Below the pieces are notes generated by a model that searched no databases, was not told the origin of the DNA, and saw only the letters and a program-made list of their open reading frames with translations. Positions 19,414 through 29,779 of a stretch of 64,000 nt of DNA are shown one piece after another. The translations under genes were made by a program, and so were the position numbers. Positions within the stretch are counted from its first letter, which is position 1. Each line of letters starts with the position of its first letter. This DNA is from Oleiphilaceae bacterium (lineage in GTDB: Bacteria; Pseudomonadota; Gammaproteobacteria; Pseudomonadales; Oleiphilaceae), in the NCBI GenBank assembly GCA_018334495.1, contig JAGXLV010000005.1:16542-80541 (forward strand). The letters run 5' to 3'.

Positions 19414-19442
19414 CAGAGATATCAGCCGGAGAGTCTCTGATA
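19414..19442. promoter_or_regulatory. overlapping inverted repeats upstream of cysB
   Basis: Two overlapping inverted repeats lie 23-51 bases before the cysB start: TATCAG-N11-CTGATA (19420-19442) and CAGAGA-N14-TCTCTG (19414-19439). They cannot form at the same time. Possible roles are a LysR-type autoregulatory site or a leader hairpin; neither is proven by sequence. Confidence 0.45.
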
Positions 19443-19459
19443 ATAAAAAGGGAGTGTAA

Positions 19460-20443
<984 letters not shown>

Positions 20444-20449
20444 TCTGGC

Positions 20450-21172
20450 TCAGACCCTGGCGATCACATTGCTGGCGTGCAGGCCGCATTCTTTTTTGGT
20501 GGACTCTTCCCACCACCAGCGACCCTCGCGCTCGTGTTGTCCCGGCAGGACAGGGCGGGTGCAAGGCTGGCAGCCAATACTCACGAAGCCTTTTTCGTGC
20601 AGTTCGTTGTAGGGTGCTTCGGTCATACGGATGTAATCCCAGACGTCTTTCGATGTCCAGTTCGACAGAGGGTTAAACTTGACCAAGGGCTTTTCCTCGG
20701 TGGAAAAGGCATCGTCAAACTGCACCACCGGGACATCCAGGCGGGTATCCGGGCTCTGGTCTTTGCGCTGGCCGGTCACCCAGGCGTCTACTTCGTGCAG
20801 TTTGCGCCGCAGGGGATTGACCTTGCGGATGCCGCAACACTCGGAATGGCCATCCTCATAAAAGCTGAACAGACCCTTGGTGCTGGTCAACGCCTGCAGT
20901 TCTTCGGCATCCGGGGACATGATCTGGATTTTGATGCCGTAATGCTTGCGGACCCTCTCGATGAATTCGTAGGTCTCCGCGTGCAGACGACCGGTATCCA
21001 GCGTAAAAACCTGGAGGTTGTCGGTCATTTTATGAGCCAGCTCAATCAATGCCACGTCTTCAGCGCCGCTAAAGGAAATCGCGATATTGTCGTACCTTGC
21101 CAGCGCAGCTTTGAGAATGGCGCGCGGGGACTGGCCGCTCAGGCTCTCGTTCAGTTTCTGTATTTCATTCAT
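20450..21172 (-). CDS. cysH: APS/PAPS reductase with 4Fe-4S motif
   Basis: 240 residues from ATG 21172 (MNEIQKL); in-frame ATGs at 21205 and 21211 would add 11 or 13 residues and cannot be excluded. The PP-loop motif ISFSGAEDV, the [11 protein letters not shown] region, and the cysteine set ECCGIRK plus GCQPCTRP are present, with the C-terminal catalytic ECGLH. The two cysteine pairs are the 4Fe-4S ligands of adenylyl-sulfate reductases as in Pseudomonas, so APS rather than PAPS is the likely substrate (family knowledge). It produces sulfite for cysteine synthesis. The neighbour cysB is its expected activator. Confidence 0.92.
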   Translation of the reverse strand: MNEIQKLNESLSGQSPRAILKAALARYDNIAISFSGAEDVALIELAHKMTDNLQVFTLDTGRLHAETYEFIERVRKHYGIKIQIMSPDAEELQALTSTKGLFSFYEDGHSECCGIRKVNPLRRKLHEVDAWVTGQRKDQSPDTRLDVPVVQFDDAFSTEEKPLVKFNPLSNWTSKDVWDYIRMTEAPYNELHEKGFVSIGCQPCTRPVLPGQHEREGRWWWEESTKKECGLHASNVIARV

Positions 21173-21236
21173 AAAAATGGGTCGTTCAAATGGGGTGTGT
21201 GGCATATCCACGGTGCATTTCGCAGCGATTTTTTTT

Positions 21237-21242
21237 ATTATA
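21237..21242 (-). promoter_or_regulatory. candidate -10 box for cysH
   Basis: A perfect TATAAT on the minus strand, 65-70 bases upstream of the 21172 start and 26-31 upstream of 21211. I see no good -35 box at the right distance, which would fit a promoter needing an activator such as CysB (inference). Confidence 0.45.
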
Positions 21243-21281
21243 CCGATCTTTAAACAATAACCCCATCAACAGGAGACATTC

Positions 21282-21890
21282 GTGGAACTTGCCTGCCTCG
21301 ACCTCGAAGGAGTATTGATCCCGGAAATCTGGATCGCGTTTGCGGAAAAAACCGGTATCGAGGCATTGAAAGCCACAACCCGCGATATTCCCGACTATGA
21401 CGTTCTGATGCAGCAACGTCTGCGCCTGCTGGACGAGCATGGCTACGGCCTGGCGGCCATCCAGGACGTGATCAGCGAGCTTGATCCGCTGCCGGGCGCG
21501 TCCGAGTTTCTGGACTGGCTGCGCGAGAGGTTTCAGGTGGTGATCCTGTCGGATACCTTCTACGAATTTGCCATGCCGCTGATGGCGAAACTGGGCCATC
21601 CCGCCTTGCTCTGTCACAAGCTGCAAGTGAGTGATGACGGCCGGATTGCCCATTACCTGCTGCGCCAGCGTGACCCCAAGCGCCAGGCAGTCCGGGCCTT
21701 TCAGCTGCTCAATTATCGGGTGATCGCGGCGGGGGATTCCTACAACGATACCACCATGCTCAAGCAGGCCGAGGCGGGCATTCTGTTCCACGCGCCGCAA
21801 AACGTTATTGAGGAGTTCCCCGAGTTCCCGGCTGTGCAGACATTTGATGACCTCAAGATCAAATTCCTGGAGCTCAGCGAGCGTTTCTGA
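21282..21890 (+). CDS. thrH: bifunctional phosphoserine phosphatase/homoserine phosphotransferase ThrH
   Basis: 202 residues from GTG 21282 with AGGAGA upstream. HAD-family motifs are clear: motif I ACLDLEGVLIP, motif II ILSDTFYEF, and GDSYNDTTML as motif III/IV. Length and sequence match P. aeruginosa ThrH (205 residues), which dephosphorylates phosphoserine and can transfer the phosphate to homoserine. It is divergent from cysH and convergent with pabB. Confidence 0.93.
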   Translation: MELACLDLEGVLIPEIWIAFAEKTGIEALKATTRDIPDYDVLMQQRLRLLDEHGYGLAAIQDVISELDPLPGASEFLDWLRERFQVVILSDTFYEFAMPLMAKLGHPALLCHKLQVSDDGRIAHYLLRQRDPKRQAVRAFQLLNYRVIAAGDSYNDTTMLKQAEAGILFHAPQNVIEEFPEFPAVQTFDDLKIKFLELSERF

Positions 21891-21914
21891 GGCTTCAGTT
21901 TCAAGTCCCGCCTG

Positions 21915-23222
21915 TCACCCAAGGGCTTCAAGCGTGTCCATCAGCCGGCGAACCTTGGTGATGGACTCTTCGTACTCTTCCGCGGGGCTTGAATCCGCCA
22001 CAATGCCGCAGCCAGCCCAACAATGAATCCTGCCCGATGATTCGGTCATCAGGGTGCGGATGGCGATATTGCTTTCCAGGCGGTCGTGATAGTCCCACCA
22101 GAACAGGCTGCCGCAATAAGGACCGCGATCGTGGGCTTCAAGTTCTTCTATGATCTCCATGGACCGTCGCTTGGGCGCCCCTGTAATGGAGCCTCCGGGG
22201 AACGCCGAAATCAGTGCCTGCAAGGCGGAAACGCCAGGCCTGAGCCGACCGGTCACGGTGCTGACCAACTGGTGAACGTTACGGTAGCTTTCTATTCTGA
22301 ACAGCTCGGGCACTTTCACTGAAAAGGGGGTGCAGAAATGCGAAAGGTCATTGCGGATCAAATCCACGATCATCAGATTTTCGGCGCGGTCTTTGGGGTT
22401 GGTACGTAAAGATTCTGCCAGCTGCCGGTCTTCCTCAGGCTCGCTATGTCGGGGTCGGGTGCCCTTGATGGGCTTGCTGGTGACTTCCCCGGACTCAATC
22501 TTTAAAAACATTTCTGGTGAAATGCTGAGCACCTGGTAGTCGCCCGCGTCCAGGTAGGCGCTATGGGGCACGGGGATGGATTCAGTCAAGGCAAGAAAGG
22601 CCACGTAAGGCTGGCCGGTGAATCGGCTGGTGAATTTTTGCGACAGGTTGACCTGATAACAATCACCGGCGTGGATTAACTGCAGTATGCGTTCGACCCC
22701 CTGGCGGTAATGGCCGGCGCTGGTGTCGGGTTTGAATTCGGAGACAAGGCGGAAGTCCGGGTCGGGACAGCGGGTGCGCATGACGAGCGCGCGCACTTGG
22801 GCCCGGTCCGCCTCAGGGCAGGCAGGATGAAATTCCAGGATGGCGGGCTGGTCATTGCCGGGATCTTTGACCGTCAGTTGCCAAAGGTATTGACCGACAT
22901 AGCCCAGGGACCCGGTGCTTCCGGCGCCCCGGCTGACAAAACCGGGTTGCGTGTGCCGGCCGGCCTCATAAAAACACACGCCGGCGATCGCGCCGGCACC
23001 GCGTGCCATCTTGTGGTGGGCCGCGTCGATGTTCTTGAGGCAGGCTGCAAACGCCTCCGGTTCCGCCGGTAATGCCCAGGTCCGGGCTGGCCAGGCGGAA
23101 AATCTCTGTTCCGGTCCACCACGATTGGTAAACTGGACAAAGCCCCGCTGCCGACTAAGGTGCAGGAGGAAATCGGTTAGCGTGTCAGCAGGGAGACTCA
23201 GCTGCTCGTTTTTTTGCACCAC
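21915..23222 (-). CDS. pabB: aminodeoxychorismate synthase component I
   Basis: 435 residues, GTG start at 23222 (a second GTG at 23219 is equally possible). Chorismate-binding domain signatures: KPIKGTRPRH, DRAENLMIVDLIRNDLS, LISAFPGGSITGAPK and the C-terminal GCGIVADSSPAEEYEE. It converts chorismate plus ammonia, delivered by a PabA subunit encoded elsewhere, to 4-amino-4-deoxychorismate for folate. The KPIKGT lysine is characteristic of PabB and absent from some anthranilate synthases. FolC, a later folate enzyme, is also in this window. Confidence 0.93.
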   Translation of the reverse strand: MVQKNEQLSLPADTLTDFLLHLSRQRGFVQFTNRGGPEQRFSAWPARTWALPAEPEAFAACLKNIDAAHHKMARGAGAIAGVCFYEAGRHTQPGFVSRGAGSTGSLGYVGQYLWQLTVKDPGNDQPAILEFHPACPEADRAQVRALVMRTRCPDPDFRLVSEFKPDTSAGHYRQGVERILQLIHAGDCYQVNLSQKFTSRFTGQPYVAFLALTESIPVPHSAYLDAGDYQVLSISPEMFLKIESGEVTSKPIKGTRPRHSEPEEDRQLAESLRTNPKDRAENLMIVDLIRNDLSHFCTPFSVKVPELFRIESYRNVHQLVSTVTGRLRPGVSALQALISAFPGGSITGAPKRRSMEIIEELEAHDRGPYCGSLFWWDYHDRLESNIAIRTLMTESSGRIHCWAGCGIVADSSPAEEYEESITKVRRLMDTLEALG

Positions 23223-23396
23223 GGAACATCCAATACCAGAAAGCGGTTAATTGAAAACGTGATAATACCGCACCGAAAGCCGGAACAGGCAAAATTGAAC
23301 TGAATGTTTTAACCATGAATTGATTGAGCCATTGACCTGTGTGTTCGTAAACTCTCCGGAGCAGTATCTCGGGGCCAACTGATTTGAGAGCAATGC

Positions 23397-24425
23397 ATGA
23401 TTGCAGTTGCAAAACGACAATGGCGGGCATGGTTGAACCGGCGGATTCCACGGGCCGATTCGCTGCAGTTCAAACAGAGCAATATTTTCATTCTGCCCAC
23501 CGGCGCCGGGCTCATGTTTGGCTTGCTGCTGCTGATCATGCTTCTGACAGGCATTAATTATCAGAACAGCCTGATTTATCTTCTTACCTTTGTGTTGGGT
23601 TCCGTTTTCGTGGCGGCTATGCACCAAACCCATCGTAATCTCGCGGACCTAGAAGTGACTCTGGTCAAAGCCGGAGAGGGCTTTGCTGGCCAGAGCATCC
23701 CTTTCCGGTTTCGGGTGGCGAGCAAAAAGCACGATTCCATTGCCATCGCCTTTACCCTGCCCGGTGTTGTGATCGACCCGCTGTCGGTGCTTGCCGGCGA
23801 GGCTCAAGACCTCAATGTGATGGTTCCGGCGCGCAAGCGCGGATTTCTGGAAATTGATCGGCTCCGGGTAGAAACCCGTTTTCCTTTTGGTCTGCTGAGC
23901 GCATGGTCCTGGATGCGCCCGAGCGGAAAGGCTCTGGTATACCCGCGGCCATTAATGCCGCCTCAACCCAGTACGCCGCCCGCCGCAGATGACGAGTCCG
24001 CGGAGGCCAGAACGATGGCTGGTCACGATCATGTTGAAATAAGGCCCTGGCGTGAAGGGGATCCGGTTCAGCGGGTTTTATGGAAACGTTACGCCCGCAC
24101 GGGTGAGATGGTCATAGGCGACTGGCAAGGAGATCAGGGCAGTCCGCACTGGCTTGATTATGACGCTTTTAGCGGTGTTGATCAGGAATTGCGGCTGAGC
24201 TACCTGGCGGCCCAGGTGATTGAGAGGGATAGCGCCGGGCAGCTTTTCGGTTTGCGTCTGCCCGGCGAGGTTATTGAGCCGGACCGTGGCGCAGGCCATC
24301 GGCGCCTTTGTCTCAGTAGCCTCGCGGTGTTTGGTTTGCCCGACACCGACGTTTACGGGCATTCAGAGGCAACCCGCGTTCGTCCTTTCAAATCTGGCCC
24401 CAAACCGGCCAGGGCGTTCACATGA
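23397..24425 (+). CDS. DUF58 domain membrane protein
   Basis: 342 residues from ATG 23397. Two adjacent membrane helices occur at about residues 36-75 (GLMFGLLLLIMLLTGINYQ and LIYLLTFVLGSVFVAAM), then an extended beta-rich domain and the conserved DUF58 motif EIRPWREGDPVQRVLWKRYARTG near residues 216-238. DUF58 proteins usually stand between a moxR gene and a transglutaminase gene; here the transglutaminase follows with a 4-base overlap (ATGA), but the upstream neighbour is divergent pabB and no moxR is adjacent. Function of the trio is not settled. Confidence 0.9.
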   Translation: MIAVAKRQWRAWLNRRIPRADSLQFKQSNIFILPTGAGLMFGLLLLIMLLTGINYQNSLIYLLTFVLGSVFVAAMHQTHRNLADLEVTLVKAGEGFAGQSIPFRFRVASKKHDSIAIAFTLPGVVIDPLSVLAGEAQDLNVMVPARKRGFLEIDRLRVETRFPFGLLSAWSWMRPSGKALVYPRPLMPPQPSTPPAADDESAEARTMAGHDHVEIRPWREGDPVQRVLWKRYARTGEMVIGDWQGDQGSPHWLDYDAFSGVDQELRLSYLAAQVIERDSAGQLFGLRLPGEVIEPDRGAGHRRLCLSSLAVFGLPDTDVYGHSEATRVRPFKSGPKPARAFT

Positions 24426-26473
24426 GCCATCATGAACAGCCTTTGCCAAGCCGGGCGCTGTTGTGGCTGATTGTCGGGTTTGTGATATTGGTAGCGCCGC
24501 AATGGGACCGGTTGCCGCTCTGGTTGATTGGTGTCTGCATCCTGCTCGCGACCTGGCGCGCCCTTGCCCAGAAGGGACGATTGCGGCTGCCCGGGAAGTT
24601 GCTGCGTATCGGCATAATGCTGGCGATGACTGCGCTTTACCTGTTTACGGTGAGCGGACGTTTTTCGGTGGAAACCGCTTCATCATTCTTTGTGCTGGCG
24701 GTCGGTTTAAAATGGCTTGAAACCCGGTACTCCCGTGATTTCTATGTGTTGTTTTTCATTCTTGTCTATCTCGCCGCGGTCAACTTTCTGTTCCGGCAAG
24801 GCATCGGCTGGACCTTGTTGAATCTGGTCGGTGTCGTCTCGTTGTTTATCGGTTTGCAGGTGCTGAATGCGCCACAACTTAAAGGCGCGAGCCTGGCAGG
24901 CTGGCGCCGGATCGGCACCATGTTGATCAAGACTTTGCCCATTGTGGTTCTGCTGTTTGTGTTTTTCCCCCGCATGGGGCCCCTTTGGAGTGTGCCCATG
25001 GTGTCGAACCAGGGTAAAACCGGGATAAGCGATACTATGGCGCCGGGCTCTATCTCCAGTCTCGCCCAGAGTGGGGATCGCGCCTTCCGTGCCACCTTTG
25101 GCGGCGAGGTTCCGCCACATCGCGAGCGCTACTGGCGTGGCCTGATTCTGGACCAGTTTGATGGCACAACCTGGCAACAAAGCCAACCGCTGCCCTTTGA
25201 GCGTCCCGGCCGCGTGAATCTGGATGGCGGCATTGGCGCTCTGGCCGCTGACGAGTACGAAATTCTTCTGGACGCCACCAATCAGCGCTGGGCGTTTGCG
25301 CTGGGCAACTCAAACGCCGTGTCCGACAACCTCAAACCCATGGCCGGCGAGCTGTTTCGATTCCGCAGGCCGGCGGACACGACTTTGCGCTATCGGCTTG
25401 CGCTCGGATCAGAGCCGACGCAAGCGGTCGAGGCACTGTCGACGGAGGCGCGCCGCCGTTATCTACAATTGCCAGGCCAGGGCAACCCGCGCGCACGGGC
25501 TTTGGCCGAGCGCCTGAAACAGAGTTCGAGCAACGACCGCGAGTTCATAAACAGTTTTCTTAACAAGTTGAGAACAGAAGCCTATTTCTACACCCTCAGA
25601 CCGCCAACCATGCCCGGCGACGGTATCGACAGCCTTCTGTTTGACGACAAGCGCGGCTTTTGCGCGCACTACGCCGGTGCCATGACCTTTCTGTTGCGCG
25701 CTGCGGATATTCCGGCGCGGGTGGTTGTCGGTTATCAGGGTGGGGCGATCGGAGCCGATGAAGAATACCTGATCATTCGCCAGTACGACGCCCATGCCTG
25801 GGTAGAGGCCTGGCTGCCGGATGCCGGCTGGGTGCGGGTTGACCCCACCGCCGCCATCGCTCCGCAAAGAGTGGAGTCCGGGTTGCGCGACGCTGTAGCG
25901 GAGGAGGGGTCTTTTCTGGAAAACGATTGGACCTCGCCCCAGCGCTACGGCGATATGGCGGCCCTGCAGTGGGTTTCCCTCAAGCTGGATAAGCTGAATT
26001 ACCAGTGGACCCGCTGGGTGGTGGGTTACCAGGGCCAGTCCCAGATGGATTTGATGTCGCGGTTGCCGGGTAACCTGAGCCTTCGCGAGCTGGGTTATGT
26101 CACTGCCGGACTGATGTCACTGGCTCTTCTGCTCGCCGGTTTGATCACCCTGACGCGACAGTATCGTGAGCGCTCAAGCGACCCGGTCCAGCGCCTGGTG
26201 GCGCACTGGCATGGTTTATTGCAGCGCCGGGGTCTTCAGGTCGCACCGGACGAGACACCGGATCGGTTAGCACGACGGGCGGCTGACGTTTATCCGAACG
26301 CGAAAAAGCCTCTGCGTGCCTTTGCCGCCATGGTGAACAACCATTACTATAAGCCGTCGCGGGCAGGCGAGCCGACTGATCTGAATTATATGAAGAGACT
26401 GTTGCGGATCATTGCGCAGGACATGCAGAAGGGGACGCGGCGGCAGTCGTCGTCGGAACGCAAAGCGGAGTAA
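24422..26473 (+). CDS. tgpA: membrane transglutaminase TgpA-like (DUF3488)
   Basis: 683 residues. The N-terminal part has several membrane helices (about 10-190), then a periplasmic transglutaminase-core domain with catalytic Cys414 in GFCAHYAGAMTF, His458 in YDAHAW and Asp474 in VRVDPTAA; the distances between them agree with those I recall for P. aeruginosa TgpA. A last membrane helix at about 560-580 precedes a cytoplasmic DUF4129-like tail (VQRLVAHWHGLLQRRGL). In Pseudomonas this protein has been reported important for viability. Overlaps the DUF58 gene by four bases and ends seven bases before holB. Confidence 0.92.
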   Translation: MSHHEQPLPSRALLWLIVGFVILVAPQWDRLPLWLIGVCILLATWRALAQKGRLRLPGKLLRIGIMLAMTALYLFTVSGRFSVETASSFFVLAVGLKWLETRYSRDFYVLFFILVYLAAVNFLFRQGIGWTLLNLVGVVSLFIGLQVLNAPQLKGASLAGWRRIGTMLIKTLPIVVLLFVFFPRMGPLWSVPMVSNQGKTGISDTMAPGSISSLAQSGDRAFRATFGGEVPPHRERYWRGLILDQFDGTTWQQSQPLPFERPGRVNLDGGIGALAADEYEILLDATNQRWAFALGNSNAVSDNLKPMAGELFRFRRPADTTLRYRLALGSEPTQAVEALSTEARRRYLQLPGQGNPRARALAERLKQSSSNDREFINSFLNKLRTEAYFYTLRPPTMPGDGIDSLLFDDKRGFCAHYAGAMTFLLRAADIPARVVVGYQGGAIGADEEYLIIRQYDAHAWVEAWLPDAGWVRVDPTAAIAPQRVESGLRDAVAEEGSFLENDWTSPQRYGDMAALQWVSLKLDKLNYQWTRWVVGYQGQSQMDLMSRLPGNLSLRELGYVTAGLMSLALLLAGLITLTRQYRERSSDPVQRLVAHWHGLLQRRGLQVAPDETPDRLARRAADVYPNAKKPLRAFAAMVNNHYYKPSRAGEPTDLNYMKRLLRIIAQDMQKGTRRQSSSERKAE

Positions 26474-26480
26474 TTGAAGC

Positions 26481-27500
26481 GTGCAGCAACACAAGCAACA
26501 ACCCATGAGCTGGCATTCCGGGGCCTGGTCCTATGTGGCCGGCCGCTTGCGGGCGGGACATTTGCCCCATGCTTTGTTGATTACCGGCGAGCAGGGTGTC
26601 GGTAAGCGCGCCTTTGCGGACGCACTGGCGCATCGACTCGTGTGTGAACAGGCCAATGAGCAGGATCAGCCTTGTGGTCATTGCAAACAGTGTGAGCTGG
26701 TGGCGGCTGATTCGCACCCCGATATTCGCCGCTACGCGCCTGAAAAATCCCGCATCATCAAAATCGCCCAGGTCCGGGCCCTGTCCGAGTTCGCGGTGGT
26801 GTCGCCGCAAGTGGCCAGACGTAAAATCGTCGTTATTGACCGGGCAGACCAGCTCAACATTAATGCGGGTAACGCTTTGCTTAAAACCCTGGAGGAGCCC
26901 AGCGCCGATCTGGTTCTCCTGCTTTTGCAGGAAAGCGGCCGGCCACTCCTGCCGACCCTGAAATCCCGTTGCCAAAGCCTGATGATTGCTACACCGGGCG
27001 CCGAGGTGGCCGCCCACTGGCTGAATGGGCAGCTTGCAGGCGAAGGCCTTACGGCGACGGGTGATCAACAAAAGCAGGCCTTGGCGATGGCGCGGTTTGC
27101 TCCCAGGCTGGCGCTGGAATATCTGTCCGGGGATTATCTGAAGCTCAGGGCGGACGCCTTTTCGCTGTTTCGGCGTTTCATGAAATCGGAGGCATCGCTT
27201 GCGGAAGCCGCCAAGGCTTTCAAGGCGCTGGGTTCCGAAGAGACACTGGCGTTGATGGAAATCTGGGCGTCGGATCTGGCGCGACTTGCCGCAGGCGGCG
27301 AGAGCCGGGATCAGGAAGCAGCCGAGATGTTGGGCTTTCTCGCCCGTATAAACCCGGGCTGGCGTGCCCACGAGTTGATGGATCATCTGCACGAGGCTCG
27401 GGCCGCCCTGGTTTATAATGCCAGTCCGGAGCTTGAGGCCCAGCGCCTGTTAATCCAGTGGCAGGCTTTGATGCCAGACCGCCGGCGCCGAGCCGGCTAA
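26481..27500 (+). CDS. holB: DNA polymerase III delta-prime subunit
   Basis: 339 residues from GTG 26481; ATG 26505 (MSWHSGAW) is an alternative start. Clamp-loader AAA+ fold: GEQGVGKRAFADAL in the Walker A position, a four-cysteine zinc module (C...CGHCKQC), VVIDRADQLNINAGNALLKTLEEPS as Walker B/sensor 1 and TLKSRCQ as the SRC motif. The delta-prime subunit is the stator of the clamp loader. The order holB-pilZ is the one seen in Pseudomonas. Confidence 0.94.
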   Translation: MQQHKQQPMSWHSGAWSYVAGRLRAGHLPHALLITGEQGVGKRAFADALAHRLVCEQANEQDQPCGHCKQCELVAADSHPDIRRYAPEKSRIIKIAQVRALSEFAVVSPQVARRKIVVIDRADQLNINAGNALLKTLEEPSADLVLLLLQESGRPLLPTLKSRCQSLMIATPGAEVAAHWLNGQLAGEGLTATGDQQKQALAMARFAPRLALEYLSGDYLKLRADAFSLFRRFMKSEASLAEAAKAFKALGSEETLALMEIWASDLARLAAGGESRDQEAAEMLGFLARINPGWRAHELMDHLHEARAALVYNASPELEAQRLLIQWQALMPDRRRRAG

Positions 27501-27570
27501 AGCAATTGGGTGAATTTCCGTCCTGGCTGCTATGCTGGGAACTTATTAGTCGTTTTTTGAAGGATAGGTT

Positions 27571-27921
27571 ATGGGGCCTGGTTTTGGCGCACGCAGTGGT
27601 ATTCTGACATTGACGATCAAGGATAAAGCGGTGCTCTATGCCGCTTATATGCCCTACATCCGGCAGGGCGGACTGTTTATCCCGACCCAGAAGCAATATC
27701 AGCTGGGCGATGAGGTATTCCTTTTGCTCAACCTGATGGATGAACCCGAGAAAATCCCGGTTGCCGGTAAAGTGGTGTGGATCACCCCCAGAGGCGCACA
27801 AGGTAACAGGGCGGCCGGTATTGGCGTTCAGTTCGCGGGTGACGATGAATCCGCCCGCACCAAAATCGAGTCCTATCTTGCGGGCGCCCTGAGTTCTGAT
27901 CGATCCACTCACACCATGTAA
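27571..27921 (+). CDS. pilZ: type IV pilus assembly protein PilZ
   Basis: 116 residues. A PilZ-domain protein of the founding PilZ type: GILTLTIKDKAVLYAAYMPYIRQGGLFIPT and later GKVVWITPRG...GIGVQF. The RxxxR c-di-GMP motif is absent, as in Pseudomonas PilZ, so it is not expected to bind the nucleotide; it acts with PilB and FimX in type IV pilus assembly. AGGATAGG is the ribosome site. Located 70 bases after holB. Confidence 0.95.
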   Translation: MGPGFGARSGILTLTIKDKAVLYAAYMPYIRQGGLFIPTQKQYQLGDEVFLLLNLMDEPEKIPVAGKVVWITPRGAQGNRAAGIGVQFAGDDESARTKIESYLAGALSSDRSTHTM

Positions 27922-27935
27922 GGCCTGCCTGCCAG

Positions 27936-28847
27936 ATGAACGATTTCCAGGTTCGCGCGGAGCCGACGACCAGTGACAAGGCCTATCAGGAAATGCGCTG
28001 GCCGCTCCGTCATCTCACGCTTGCCGGCTTGCATTGGCCGGCCCGAAACACTACCACTGAACAGCCGCCGGTGATCATGTTGCACGGCTGGCTTGATAAT
28101 TGTCTGTCCTTTACCGAGCTGGCGCCTGACATAAGCGCTGAAACGGACGTTTATGCCATCGATATGTCAGGGCATGGCTATTCCGGGCACCGTCCGCCGG
28201 GGCAGGGCTACTTGCTGGCCGACTATGTTGCTGAATTGGCGGAGCTACTGGATACCGCCTTCAACCAGCCGGTGGATCTGGTGGGCCATTCACTGGGTGG
28301 AATCGTGGCCCTGATGTACGCCGCGATTTTCCCGGAGAAGGTTCGCAAGCTGGTGACCATTGATAGCCTTGGTCCCATGACCAAGGCCCCGGACGATGCT
28401 CCCGCTCAGTTACGGCGGGGTATTGCCAAGCGCCTGTCCGGATCTGTTGGTCACACGGTCTATCCCTCCATTGAGGAGGCCGCGAGGGCTCGGGCCGGCG
28501 GCATGATTCCCTTGTCGGCCGGCGTGGCCCGACAATTGGTGGGGAGAAACCTGAAGTCTGTCGAGCGGGGCTTTCAGTGGCGAACGGACCCGAAACTGCG
28601 CCATCCGTCACTGATGACCTATACCGAGTCCCAAGCGATTGCGTTTTTGCAGTCGGTCAAAACCGAGACATTGCTTGTCCGGGCCGAAGACGGCCTGCTT
28701 AGCAAGAGCGAGAAGTGGCCCCGGCGCCTGGCGGCAATGACCGCTTGCACCCATGTGGTGGTACCGGGAGCCCACCACTGTCATCTTGATGGCAATACAC
28801 GGCCAACGGCCAATTCAGTCAGAGGCTTTTTAACGAATGATGGGTAA
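27936..28847 (+). CDS. alpha/beta hydrolase
   Basis: 303 residues. Single alpha/beta-hydrolase fold with MLHGWLDN as the oxyanion HG motif, nucleophile elbow GHSLGG with Ser119, and a C-terminal His in GAHHCHLDG. The acid residue is likely in LLVRAEDGLL. No signal peptide, so cytoplasmic. The substrate cannot be told. It follows pilZ by 14 bases and overlaps the next gene by 11 bases, so it is probably in the holB-pilZ transcription unit. Confidence 0.88.
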   Translation: MNDFQVRAEPTTSDKAYQEMRWPLRHLTLAGLHWPARNTTTEQPPVIMLHGWLDNCLSFTELAPDISAETDVYAIDMSGHGYSGHRPPGQGYLLADYVAELAELLDTAFNQPVDLVGHSLGGIVALMYAAIFPEKVRKLVTIDSLGPMTKAPDDAPAQLRRGIAKRLSGSVGHTVYPSIEEAARARAGGMIPLSAGVARQLVGRNLKSVERGFQWRTDPKLRHPSLMTYTESQAIAFLQSVKTETLLVRAEDGLLSKSEKWPRRLAAMTACTHVVVPGAHHCHLDGNTRPTANSVRGFLTNDG

Positions 28848-29745
28848 TTCAACTGCACTCCGTTCTTACATCAGCGCATGTGTGCTTCTTGTGGCCTGGT
28901 GCCTGGCCCCGTCAGCATTTGCTGCCGATATAACGCCTTTCCCCAAGGCAAGTCTTGAAAGAGAAATCCCAATTGTATCCTCAGGGCATCGGGTATTGCT
29001 GAGCCCGGTTCGGGAAATCAGTAATCGGATTCGCTCCGACACCATGGTTCGGCTGGCGGTGGACGGCATCGGTCAGCTGATGCAGGTGAATGCCGATTCC
29101 AGTCGCGCTGAGGCCCGTGAATACTACCTGAGTGAACTCAAAGCCCGGGACGCGACCATTCTTTACCGCTGTGAGGGCAGAAGTTGTGGCCGCAGTAACG
29201 TCTGGGCCAACCAGATTTTTGAGCAGGCGACGCTTTATGGCCGGGATACCGATCAGGATTACCTGGTCGCCGCCTACCAGGGCGCCAATGACAAAACCCG
29301 GTTGGTTTTGGTGTATACCGTGACACGCGGGAATAATCGTGAGCATGTCTGGGTAGAACAACTCAACGTTGCTGATGCCAGCAAACTGCCGGGTTTTTCC
29401 GGTGGCTCCTCACGGATTCGTGGGCCGATCATCGTGCCCTGGACCGGTGGAGTCACTTTCCAGTTTGACTACAATGCCAATGACCGAGGTCGTTTGCAGG
29501 AATGGATGTCCGAGCCCGGCAGCGAGTTGGTGTTGAACAGTTTTAGCACTCTGGGAGACGACCAGTCCCTTGAAAGTGCCCTGGAGCAGGCGCGCCAGGC
29601 CGCCGATTCCTTGACGGACCTGCTCGCACAGAGTGTCGTCAGCGAAGACCGTGTCACAAAGATTGTGATCGGACCTGTGATTACCTTTGAAAATCCGGCC
29701 CGGCAGGGTAACCGTGTAGAAATCAAGGTTGTTTCCCAACCCTGA
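28837..29745 (+). CDS. DUF4892 secreted protein
   Basis: 302 residues from ATG 28837 (ATG 28840 directly follows). A signal peptide of about 28 residues ends PSAFAAD. The mature part resembles the DUF4892 family: a beta-rich domain with LYRCEGRSCGRSNVWANQIF, containing a possible cysteine pair, and YLVAAYQG. Proteins of this family are found in Pseudomonas and relatives without an assigned role. The gene starts inside the hydrolase gene (11-base overlap), indicating coupled translation. Confidence 0.82.
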   Translation: MMGNSTALRSYISACVLLVAWCLAPSAFAADITPFPKASLEREIPIVSSGHRVLLSPVREISNRIRSDTMVRLAVDGIGQLMQVNADSSRAEAREYYLSELKARDATILYRCEGRSCGRSNVWANQIFEQATLYGRDTDQDYLVAAYQGANDKTRLVLVYTVTRGNNREHVWVEQLNVADASKLPGFSGGSSRIRGPIIVPWTGGVTFQFDYNANDRGRLQEWMSEPGSELVLNSFSTLGDDQSLESALEQARQAADSLTDLLAQSVVSEDRVTKIVIGPVITFENPARQGNRVEIKVVSQP

Positions 29746-29779
29746 ACCAGAATCCTGCCGGAAAGGGGGCGCAGGCGAC

